DNA of 64,000 nucleotides, from the NCBI GenBank assembly GCA_963752345.1, contig CAVVYA010000015.1, positions 434,001 to 498,000 on the forward strand, given 5' to 3'. The stretch comes from CAVVYA01 sp963752345 (GTDB lineage: Bacteria; Pseudomonadota; Alphaproteobacteria; SMXQ01). Shown here piece by piece: positions 17,443 through 24,238 of the stretch. The notes beneath the pieces were generated by a model. That model was not told the origin of the DNA. It worked only from the letters and a program-made list of their open reading frames with translations, and did no database searches. The translations under genes and the position numbers were made by a program. How positions within the stretch are numbered: position 1 is the first letter of the stretch; every line of letters starts with the position of its first letter.

Positions 17443-18198
17443 TCAGGTGCCGAAGCTCTGCACCAGGGAGCCGGCGATGAGATACCAGCCGTCGACCAGC
17501 ACGAAGAAGATGAGCTTGAAGGGCAGGGAAATCATGACCGGCGGAACCATCATCATGCCCATCGACATCAGAATGGAAGCGACCACCATGTCGATGATCA
17601 GGAACGGCAGGAAGACCAGGAAGCCGATCTCGAAAGCGCGCCGCAGCTCGCTGATCATGAAGGCGGGAATGAGCGCGCGCAGTGGCGTGTCGTCCGGCGT
17701 GGCGACCGGCTCGGACTTGGCGAGATCGAGGAACAGCTCGAGGTCCTGCTGACGCACCTGCGCCAGCATGAAATTGCGCACCGGAGCGACCGTGCGCTTG
17801 AACGCTTCCTCCTCGTCGATTTGCCCGGCGATCAGCGGCGCGAGGCCGTCGTTGTAGGCGCGCTCGAAGGTCGGCGCCATGACGAAGCCGGTGAGGAACA
17901 GGGCCAGGCTGACCATCACCATGTTGGGCGGGGTCTGCTGGGTGCCGAGCGCGTTGCGTAGAAACGACAGCACCACGATGATGCGGGTGAACGAAGTCAC
18001 CATGATCAGAATCGCCGGCGCCAGCGACAGGACGGTGAGCAGCGCGAGGAGCTGGATGATGCGGCCGGTCGACGAGCCGCCTTCGCCGAGATCGAGGTTG
18101 AAGCTTTGTGCCGTCGCCGCGCCGGCAAAGCCGAGCAGCGCAATGAGGCCGGCGCCAGTGAACCACGACGAGCGCGACGCAAGCAGATGGCGGATCAT
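17443..18198 (-). CDS. fliP: Flagellar export gate protein FliP
   Basis: A 251-residue membrane protein of the flagellar type III export gate, which forms the FliP-FliQ-FliR channel. A signal sequence (AGLIALLGFAGAATAQS) is followed by the first helix with LLALLTVLSLAPAILIMVTS, the signature FTRIIVVLSFLRNALGTQQT, then the periplasmic loop and three further helices including FLVFLPFLIIDMVVASILMS and PFKLIFFVLVDGWYLI. ATG 18198 is chosen by the signal peptide and by a 4-base ATGA overlap with the end of FliO in its expected frame. In the sequence as given, FliO runs in frame into FliP. Confidence 0.94.
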   Translation of the reverse strand: MIRHLLASRSSWFTGAGLIALLGFAGAATAQSFNLDLGEGGSSTGRIIQLLALLTVLSLAPAILIMVTSFTRIIVVLSFLRNALGTQQTPPNMVMVSLALFLTGFVMAPTFERAYNDGLAPLIAGQIDEEEAFKRTVAPVRNFMLAQVRQQDLELFLDLAKSEPVATPDDTPLRALIPAFMISELRRAFEIGFLVFLPFLIIDMVVASILMSMGMMMVPPVMISLPFKLIFFVLVDGWYLIAGSLVQSFGT

Positions 18199-18525
18199 GA
18201 CGGCCGTCCTTCTGTGCCGACATCGACAGCCGGCACGGTGGCGTCGCACGGGCCCCGCAGCAATGCCGGTTTCCACCACCGTTTCGCCGGTAGGGCCGAG
18301 AATCAGCAGGTGCTCGCGGTCGTCGCGCCGCACCAGAACCAGGCGGCGCTTGCCGTCCAGCATCAGGGTTTCGCTCACGGAAAGCCGCGTGCTGCGGTTG
18401 CGCAGAGGGGTGAAGCTGCCGCCGAAGCCGAAACGCCGCGCGGCCCAGGCCAGCGCCATGATCAGCCCGAGCACGAAGGCCAGCGCCAGCAAGAAGCGGA
18501 AATAGACGTCGAGATCCATGGACAA
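18195..18525 (-). pseudogene. fliO: FliO-like flagellar biosynthesis protein, one-base frame change near its end
   Basis: A protein of about 110 residues with one membrane helix (FRFLLALAFVLGLIMALAWAA, residues about 9-29) and a small basic domain containing STRLSVSETLMLDGKRRLVL and LLILGPTGETVVETG, the typical FliO plan. After ETGI the frame continues into FliP. One base earlier or later (about 18265) the frame would instead read RGPCDATVPAVDVGTEGRPS and stop in a TGA that overlaps the FliP ATG. That arrangement is the usual coupled fliO-fliP junction, so an extra base is likely. Function: helps FliP assembly. Confidence 0.7.
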
Positions 18526-18561
18526 GCTACGGGGTCAACGAGAGAGAATGTACGGTGGCAT

Positions 18562-18927
18562 TCATCGGCGCGGCGTATTGCGGCCGGCGGAGGGCGTCAC
18601 GTAGGCGGCGGTGGCGCGCTCGCGCGATGTCAGGCTGCGCAATTGTTCCTGCAACTGAGCATGGTGCCCGCGCATTTCGCCCGCCAGCTTGGTCAACTCG
18701 TCGATCAGGGCGGTCATGACCGGGCGAAGCGCCGCGTTCTCATTGCCGGGCAGCTTGAGGATCTGTTCGCACAAGCGCTGCACCTCGCGCTCGAGAGGCT
18801 CGAGATTGACCGCTTGACCCTTGGCGATCAGCCCGCGCGCGGCGGTCACGATCGACCCGACGTTTTGCAGGTCCTGGCGCAACATTTCGGTTTTCGCGGT
18901 GCCGCGCGGTTGATTGGCTATGCTCAT
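18562..18927 (-). CDS. Uncharacterised flagellar-cluster protein, 121 residues
   Basis: A small, soluble, helix-rich protein with LRQDLQNVGSIVTAARGLIA, LEPLEREVQRLCEQILKLPG and TALIDELTKLAGEMRGHHAQ. It has no cysteine-rich or membrane segment apart from single Cys. The plan (heptad Leu, 120 residues) resembles small flagellar export chaperones such as FliT/FlgN types, but no family can be named securely. Its ATG overlaps the stop of the upstream FlhB-like gene by 4 bases (ATGA), so the two are translationally coupled. Confidence 0.6.
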   Translation of the reverse strand: MSIANQPRGTAKTEMLRQDLQNVGSIVTAARGLIAKGQAVNLEPLEREVQRLCEQILKLPGNENAALRPVMTALIDELTKLAGEMRGHHAQLQEQLRSLTSRERATAAYVTPSAGRNTPRR

Positions 18928-19349
18928 GCTCGGCGATCCTTCGGTCCTGTCGGTGGTGATCCCGCCTCGCTGTCGGGCGGTTTGGAATCGCCCGTATCCT
19001 GCGGGCGCGGCGCGCTGTGGTACTGGTTGGCGCGGTAGATGTAAGAGAGAATCTCGGCCACCGCGGCGAAGGCTTCGAGCGGGATGTCGCTGCCGACCTC
19101 GAGCGCGCCGAGCACTTCCGCGAGATCGGCGTCCTGGCGCACCTCGATTCCCTCGGCCTGGGCGATGGCAAGAATTTGCTCGGCCACAGATCCCCGGCCG
19201 CTCGCCACGATGCGGGGCAATGTGCCGGCCTTGCGATCGTGGCGCAGCGCGACGGCGATGTTGCTCAATGCCGGAAATCCGCACAATCCATCGCCGCTCG
19301 CGCTTTCGCGTGGCTCCTGGGAACCGGTCTTTTGCGATGGATCGGACAT
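18924..19349 (-). CDS. FlhB C-terminal-like protein (FlhX type)
   Basis: A 141-residue protein matching only the cytoplasmic C-terminal domain of FlhB/YscU: NIAVALRHDRKAGTLPRIVA, SVAEQILAIAQAEGIEVRQD and LAEVLGALEVGSDIPLEAFA followed by VAEILSYIYR. The autocleavage motif NPTH of true FlhB is absent and there is no membrane region. Such FlhX-type proteins can partly replace or tune FlhB in substrate-specificity switching. The full-length flhB lies at 22198 on the other strand. A CtrA-type box occurs 100 bases upstream. Confidence 0.85.
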   Translation of the reverse strand: MSDPSQKTGSQEPRESASGDGLCGFPALSNIAVALRHDRKAGTLPRIVASGRGSVAEQILAIAQAEGIEVRQDADLAEVLGALEVGSDIPLEAFAAVAEILSYIYRANQYHSAPRPQDTGDSKPPDSEAGSPPTGPKDRRA

Positions 19350-19448
19350 GCCGCCTCGTAAAACGAGCCCGGCTGAGCCGGGCGGGCGACGCCCGCGGTC
19401 AAAATGGCCAACGTCATGCGGCGTCGAGGTAATTCTCGACGGTCATGC

Positions 19449-19463
19449 TTAAGATTTGCTTAA
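19449..19463. promoter_or_regulatory. CtrA-type box upstream of the FlhX-like operon
   Basis: TTAAGATTTGCTTAA is a perfect match to TTAA-N7-TTAA. It lies exactly 100 bases before the start of the minus-strand FlhX-like gene and after the csrA stop. Inferred CtrA control of the FlhX-unknown pair, by motif only. Confidence 0.5.
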
Positions 19464-19521
19464 AAGATTAACGGAAGGTTGTGGTGGCCGACGCGGCGGG
19501 CTTGGCGCACGCCGGCACGGT

Positions 19522-19794
19522 TCACGAACCGGCTTTATCGATCGGCTTGCCGCTGGTCAGGCTGGACAGGTCGCCCCTGCCGATCTCGGTATCGAGATTG
19601 ATGTCGGCAGCGGCCGTGGCCGCGGCGCGGTTCTCTTCCTTGATGCGCTCGTGGATCTCGCGGCGCAATACCGAGGCGTCGGGCGGGAAGGTGAATCCCA
19701 GCTTGATGGATTTGCCGCGAACTTCGACGACGGTGACTTCGATGGTGTCGTTGATGACGACCAATTCGCCGATTTTGCGCGTCAAATAGAGCAT
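19522..19794 (-). CDS. csrA: Carbon storage regulator CsrA
   Basis: A 90-residue RNA-binding protein. It begins MLYLTRKIGELVVINDTIEV and continues with VVEVRGKSIKLGFTFPPD and VLRREIHERIKEEN, the complete CsrA/RsmA fold with the conserved N-terminal Leu-Thr-Arg and the VRREI-like RNA-binding motif. The C-terminal tail of about 25 residues is extra and polar. ATG 19794 has GGCGGAGA upstream. CsrA represses or activates translation by binding GGA motifs, and in flagellar clusters it often controls flagellin or hook mRNA. It is divergent from flgB. Confidence 0.95.
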   Translation of the reverse strand: MLYLTRKIGELVVINDTIEVTVVEVRGKSIKLGFTFPPDASVLRREIHERIKEENRAAATAAADINLDTEIGRGDLSSLTSGKPIDKAGS

Positions 19795-19864
19795 GTCATC
19801 TCCGCCTGCCTGGCTGTCTGGGGGGCGCCTTTGGCAGAACGCCCTGGAGGCCACATTAACTGTC

Positions 19865-19879
19865 TTTACGGTTTTTTAA
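19865..19879. promoter_or_regulatory. Near-consensus CtrA-type box between csrA and flgB
   Basis: TTTACGGTTTTTTAA matches TTAA-N7-TTAA with one mismatch. It is 77 bases before the flgB start and also within the csrA upstream region. A nearby TTAACTGTCTTTACG adds a half-site. Motif evidence only. Confidence 0.35.
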
Positions 19880-19955
19880 CAGTAAAGCGGCACTTTAGAC
19901 GCTGGCGACGGCTCCGCGCAAGGCAGCGTCGGAGCGCCATCAGTCCGGGGAAGTC

Positions 19956-20357
19956 ATGGATTTCAATAAGATTCCTTTGTTCTCCGCCATGACGCGGCGC
20001 ATGACCTGGCTGGGTCAGCGGCAGCAGGTCCTGGCCCAGAACATCGCCAATGCCGACACCATTGGCTACGGCGCCCAGGACCTCAAGGAACCGGCTTTCA
20101 ACGACCTGCTGCGCGGCGTCCGCTCCGGCGTGACCCTGGCCACCACGGCGCCCCGTCATATCGGCGGCGCCGGCGCGGGAGCGCCCGTGGTCGAACGGAC
20201 GCCCGATACCGAGCGCACGACGTCCGGCAACTCGGTTGTTCTCGAAGACCAGATGATGAAGGTCTCGAAAACCGCGATGGATTTCCAACTCACGACGAAC
20301 CTCTATCGCAAGCACCTCGCCATGATCAAAACGGCGCTTGGCCGCAACGGCGCATAG
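19956..20357 (+). CDS. flgB: Proximal rod protein FlgB
   Basis: A 133-residue rod protein. It has the N-terminal axial signature QQVLAQNIANADTIGYGAQD followed by LKEPAFNDLLRG, and the C-terminal VSKTAMDFQLTTNLYRKHLA with MIKTALGRNG, which is characteristic of FlgB. It heads the plus-strand operon flgB-flgC-fliE-fliQ-fliR-flhB, divergent from csrA, with CtrA-type sequence in the spacer. flgC follows after 16 bases. Confidence 0.95.
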   Translation: MDFNKIPLFSAMTRRMTWLGQRQQVLAQNIANADTIGYGAQDLKEPAFNDLLRGVRSGVTLATTAPRHIGGAGAGAPVVERTPDTERTTSGNSVVLEDQMMKVSKTAMDFQLTTNLYRKHLAMIKTALGRNGA

Positions 20358-20373
20358 ACGAGTGTCCTGACCC

Positions 20374-20784
20374 ATGGATCTTCTCAAAGCCCTCAAGATT
20401 TCCTCGTCCGGCATGAATGTGCAGAGCACGCGCATGCGCGTCTCCGCCGAGAACCTGGCCAACGCGGAGACCATGCCCAACCAGCCGGGCGGCGAGCCCT
20501 ACCGGCGCAAGACCATCACCTTCCGCAACGTGCTCGACCGCGCGCTCGGCGTCAAAACCGTGCAGGTCGGCAATATCGGCCTCGACAAGTCGGCGTTCGA
20601 GAAACGCTTCGACCCGAGTCACCCGATGGCCGACAAGGACGGTCACGTCCTCATGCCGAACGTCAAGTCGCTCGTCGAGATGATGGATATCCGCCAGGCG
20701 CAGCGGTCCTACGAAGCCAACCTTGGCGCCATCGACGCTGCCAAGAACATGTTGATGCGCGCAGTCGATCTGTTGCGCGCCTGA
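20374..20784 (+). CDS. flgC: Proximal rod protein FlgC
   Basis: A 136-residue rod protein with MDLLKALKISSSGMNVQSTR, RVSAENLANAETMPNQPGGE and the typical YRRKTITFRNVLDRALG region. The C-terminus has NVKSLVEMMDIRQAQRSYEA and AAKNMLMRAVDLLRA, diagnostic of FlgC. It is the second gene of the flgB operon and is followed by fliE after 20 bases. Confidence 0.96.
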   Translation: MDLLKALKISSSGMNVQSTRMRVSAENLANAETMPNQPGGEPYRRKTITFRNVLDRALGVKTVQVGNIGLDKSAFEKRFDPSHPMADKDGHVLMPNVKSLVEMMDIRQAQRSYEANLGAIDAAKNMLMRAVDLLRA

Positions 20785-20804
20785 TCACGCAAGGATAACG
20801 CCCG

Positions 20805-21116
20805 ATGGTTGCCAGTATCAGCAGTGCGCTCAATGCCTACAAGCAGATGGCGGATGCCGCGACCAAGCCGGGCATGGAGGCGCGCGTTTCGCCGCCTGGC
20901 AAGAGCTTTGCCGACATGCTCGGCGACGTGGCGATGGACGCGAAGGCCGCCGGCGTCGCTTCCGAAAAACTGTCCATCCAGGCGGTCGCGGGCAAAGCCG
21001 ATCTCAACGAAGTGGTCGCCGCCGTGGCCAATGCCGAAGTCACTCTGCAGACCGTCGTCGCCGTGCGCGACAAGGTGATTACCGCTTATCAAGACATCCT
21101 GCGCATGCCGATCTGA
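20805..21116 (+). CDS. fliE: Flagellar hook-basal body protein FliE
   Basis: A 103-residue protein linking the MS ring to the rod. Conserved features are the FADMLGDVAMDAKAAGVAS segment, ADLNEVVAAVANAEVTLQTV and the C-terminal VVAVRDKVITAYQDILRMPI, the hallmark of FliE. It is exported early. Position between flgC and fliQ is standard for alphaproteobacteria. Confidence 0.95.
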   Translation: MVASISSALNAYKQMADAATKPGMEARVSPPGKSFADMLGDVAMDAKAAGVASEKLSIQAVAGKADLNEVVAAVANAEVTLQTVVAVRDKVITAYQDILRMPI

Positions 21117-21145
21117 CCGATGCGTTTGGCGGGCGGAGTCATCGC

Positions 21146-21412
21146 ATGGACGTAAGCAGCGTTCTCGACGTGTCGCGCGAGGCGGTCTTCGTCACGCTCA
21201 AGATCGGCGTGCCGATCATGCTGGTGGCGCTGATTGTCGGTCTCGTGGTTTCGCTGTTCCAGGCATTGACCCAAATCCAGGAAATGACGCTGTCCTTCAT
21301 CCCGAAGATCATCGCCATCTTCCTGTCGCTTCTGCTGCTGATGCCCTTCATGCTGTCGACGCTGACCACGTTTACCCAAGGCCTCGCCGAACGCATCATC
21401 CATACGGGATGA
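21146..21412 (+). CDS. fliQ: Flagellar export gate protein FliQ
   Basis: An 88-residue protein with two membrane helices: VFVTLKIGVPIMLVALIVGL and IPKIIAIFLSLLLLMPFMLS, separated by the conserved VSLFQALTQIQEMTLSFIPK loop. FliQ joins FliP and FliR in the export gate. It is followed by fliR after six bases. Confidence 0.96.
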   Translation: MDVSSVLDVSREAVFVTLKIGVPIMLVALIVGLVVSLFQALTQIQEMTLSFIPKIIAIFLSLLLLMPFMLSTLTTFTQGLAERIIHTG

Positions 21413-21418
21413 TGGGCT

Positions 21419-22183
21419 ATGCTGCCGAGCGTCATCCCGCAGGACATTTTCACGCTGTTCCTCGTCTTCGCGCGCATCGGCTCCGCGCTGATGATCCTGC
21501 CGGCTTTCGGCGAACCCTACGTGCCGCCGCGCTTCCGCCTGATCCTCGCCGTCGCCATCACGCTGCTGGCGGCGCCGGTGCTCGGCGTGACGTTTCCCGT
21601 GCTGCCCGATTCGCCTTGGTCCATGGCGCTTCTGCTCGTGACGGAGATCGTTACCGGCCTGTTTTTCGGCACCATCGGTGTCGTGCTCATCGGCGTCCTG
21701 CAGACGGCCGGCACCATCATCTCGTTCCAGATCTCGCTGTCGAACGCCTTCGTGTTCGAGCCGGCGACGTCGCAGCAGGGCTCGCTGCCGAGCTTGCTGC
21801 TGACCACGCTGGGCGTGCTGCTCATCATGATGACGAATTTGCACCATATGATGCTGCGCGCCCTGGTCGACAGCTACAGCATGTTCACGCCGGGCGAGCT
21901 GCCGGCGATTGCCGACATGACGGACTCGATCTCGCAACTCGTGGCGCGCGCCTTCCTGATCGGCGTGCAACTGAGCGGGCCCTTCATCGCGGTCGGGCTC
22001 CTCTTCTATCTCGGCGTCGGCCTGCTCGCCCGCCTGATGCCGCAGGTTCAGGTATTCTTCATCGCCATGCCGCTGCAGATCATGTTCGGTTTGGCGGCCT
22101 TCGCCATCGTTCTGCCGATGATCATGCTCTGGTATCTCGAGACATTTCGCGACACCTTCGCCTCCGCCCTCGGCGTAACTTGA
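21419..22183 (+). CDS. fliR: Flagellar export gate protein FliR
   Basis: A 254-residue polytopic membrane protein. Typical parts are FLVFARIGSALMILPAFGEP near the N-terminus, VPPRFRLILAVAITLLAAPV, LLLVTEIVTGLFFGTIGVVL and the C-terminal MPQVQVFFIAMPLQIMFGLA. The FliR family is usually 250-260 residues, as here. Six bases after fliQ and 14 before flhB. Confidence 0.95.
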   Translation: MLPSVIPQDIFTLFLVFARIGSALMILPAFGEPYVPPRFRLILAVAITLLAAPVLGVTFPVLPDSPWSMALLLVTEIVTGLFFGTIGVVLIGVLQTAGTIISFQISLSNAFVFEPATSQQGSLPSLLLTTLGVLLIMMTNLHHMMLRALVDSYSMFTPGELPAIADMTDSISQLVARAFLIGVQLSGPFIAVGLLFYLGVGLLARLMPQVQVFFIAMPLQIMFGLAAFAIVLPMIMLWYLETFRDTFASALGVT

Positions 22184-22197
22184 AATAGGAGCGCGCG

Positions 22198-23277
22198 GTG
22201 GCGGAAGAGCAGGATGATTCCCAAAAAACAGAAGAACCGACACAGAAGCGGCTGGACGAAAGCCGCCAAAAAGGCCAGGTCGCCAGCTCCAAGGAAATCA
22301 ACCACGCCTTCATGATTCTCGGCGGCGCGCTGTTCGTCATCATGCTGGCGCCGGGAACGCTGCGCTCGATCGAGCAGACGCTGGTGCGCTTCATCGCCGA
22401 GCCGCATCTGATGTCGGTCGAGGGCGCCGGCCTGACCGGTGTACTGCGCGCGACGTTCGGCGATGTGGGGTGGGCTCTGGTGATGCCGTTCGGCCTGTTC
22501 GTCGTGCTCGCGCTGTTCAGCGGCGTGGTGCAGCACGGCGTTCTGTTCTCCGCCGAACAGCTCATTCCGAAGCTCGACAAGATTTCGCCGATGGCCGGCT
22601 TCAAGCGGCTGTTCTCGATGAAATCGATGGTCGAATTCATCAAGGGGCTGCTCAAGCTCGCCGTGGTCGGCACGGTGCTTACCCTGGTGGTGATGCCCGA
22701 ACTCAGCCATCTCACCAACCTCCCGACCTATAGCGTGCCGGACCTGCTGCACTATACCACGGGCTTGTCCGGCAGAGTGCTGATCGCCGCTTTGGCGGTG
22801 GTCGCCGCGATCGCCGGTCTCGACATGTTCTATCAGCGCTTCGCCCATATGAAGTCGATGCGCATGACGAAGCAGGAAGTCCGCGACGAAATGAAGCAGA
22901 CGGACGGCGATCCGATGATCAAGAGCCGGCTGCGCCAGATCCGCATGGAGCGCGCCCGCCGCCGCATGATGGCCGAGGTGCCGAAGGCCACCGTGGTGGT
23001 CACCAACCCGACCCACTTCGCGGTCGCGCTGCGCTATGTGCAGGGCGAGACGGAGGCCCCCGTCCTGGTCGCCAAGGGTGCCGACCTGGTCGCCGCCCGG
23101 ATCCGCGAGCTGGCCCAGGACAACGAGGTACCGATCGTCGAGAATCCGCCGCTGGCGCGCGCGCTCTACGCCACAGTCGATCTCGACCAGCCGATCCCGA
23201 CCGAGCATTACCGCGCGGTCGCCGAAATCATCGGCTACGTCATGAAGCTCAAGCAGCGGGTGCAGGGGCGCGCCTAG
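22198..23277 (+). CDS. flhB: Flagellar export switch protein FlhB
   Basis: A 359-residue protein starting at GTG after AATAGGAG. The acidic/basic N-terminus (DSQKTEEPTQKRLDESRQKG, the standard FlhB opening) leads to four membrane helices and a cytoplasmic domain with the autocleavage motif NPTH in VVVTNPTHFAVALRYV, then VLVAKGADLVAARIRELAQD and VPIVENPPLARALYATVDLD. FlhB switches export from rod/hook to filament substrates. Its TAG stop is made of the TA target of an IS insertion plus the first IS base; the pre-insertion site would have read TAG as well, so the protein is unchanged. Confidence 0.95.
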   Translation: MAEEQDDSQKTEEPTQKRLDESRQKGQVASSKEINHAFMILGGALFVIMLAPGTLRSIEQTLVRFIAEPHLMSVEGAGLTGVLRATFGDVGWALVMPFGLFVVLALFSGVVQHGVLFSAEQLIPKLDKISPMAGFKRLFSMKSMVEFIKGLLKLAVVGTVLTLVVMPELSHLTNLPTYSVPDLLHYTTGLSGRVLIAALAVVAAIAGLDMFYQRFAHMKSMRMTKQEVRDEMKQTDGDPMIKSRLRQIRMERARRRMMAEVPKATVVVTNPTHFAVALRYVQGETEAPVLVAKGADLVAARIRELAQDNEVPIVENPPLARALYATVDLDQPIPTEHYRAVAEIIGYVMKLKQRVQGRA

Positions 23278-24119
23278 GTTCTGTACTCATAAGGGGGATT
23301 CCCTTGGATAGGGCATCTGTGATTCAACTCTCCGGACGAACGGAGGGCTGGATCATGGCTCGCTTTGAACTGACGGATGCGGAGTGGTTGATCATCGCTC
23401 CGCTGTTGCCGAACAAGCCGCGGGGCGTGCCGCGTCGGGATGACCGTCGCGTTCTGAACGGCATATTCTATATCCTGCGCACAGGCTCGCCGTGGCGCGA
23501 TCTGCCGGACCGCTATGGCCCCTACACGACGGTGTATAACCGGTTCAACCGCTGGGCCAAGGCGGGGGTATGGCTGCGCATCTTCACTGCGTTGGCCCGG
23601 CAATCCCCCGAGTTCGATGCACCTGATCGACAGCTCGATCGTGCGCGCCCACCAGCACGCGGCGGGCGGTAAAAAGGGGGCGCGGATCACGCCATTGGCC
23701 GTTCTCGTGGAGGACTGAGCACCAAGATCCACGTCGTCGCCGACGATCAGGGCCTGCCCGTGCGCATCCTTCTCACGCCCGGCCAGGCGTCCGACAAAAC
23801 CACCGCGCCGATGTTGCTGGAAGGCCTCGGGTTGACCGGCCCTGTGGTCGCAGACCGCGGATATTACGCCCGGGCAATCATCGACCTGATCGAGGCCGGC
23901 GGCGGCGCCGCCCACATCCCGAGCCAAAGCAACGTTCGCATCCGCAGGGTCGTCGACCGGGCAATCTATCGTCAGCGCAACTTGGTCGAGCGGCTCTTCA
24001 GCAAACTCAAGCACTTCCGACGGATCGCCACCCGCTTCGACAAGCTGGCGCGCAACTTCCTCGCCGCCGTCCTCCTTGCCTCAATCCAACTCTGGCTCCG
24101 CGCTTATGAGTCCACGACC
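23277..24119 (+). mobile_element. IS5-family (IS427-like) insertion sequence, 843 bp
   Basis: Imperfect terminal inverted repeats: GGTTCTGTACTCATAAG at the left and, read inward, GGTCGTGGACTCATAAG at the right (three mismatches). It is flanked by TA on both sides (23275-23276 and 24120-24121), fitting the TA target duplication of the IS427 group. It carries one transposase gene. It separates flhB from cckA, which are often adjacent in related bacteria. Confidence 0.85.
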
Positions 24120-24122
24120 TAG
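23355..24122 (+). pseudogene. IS5-family transposase, two frame changes
   Basis: An N-terminal domain with MARFELTDAEWLIIAPLLP and RGVPRRDDRRVLNGIFYILR is followed by the DDE core in other frames: MHLIDSSIVRAHQH (first Asp), VVADRGYYARAII (second Asp) and RNLVERLFSKLKHFRRIATR (Glu). One extra base occurs at about 23616 (after SPEF) and one base is missing in the A/G run near 23675. The net frame is restored, giving about 255 residues, normal for the IS427 group. IS427 members often use two frames by programmed frameshifting, so not every change need be inactivating. The stop TAG uses the target TA. Confidence 0.8.
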
Positions 24123-24238
24123 CCCGTCGCGCGCTCGCGCGTGCGCACCGTCGCGCCTGGTAGACCTTGATGTTCCACGGCGCGGTCCGGGCGTGCTAGG
24201 CTGCGACCGGAGCAAAAGGCTGGCGGTACAAGGAAATC

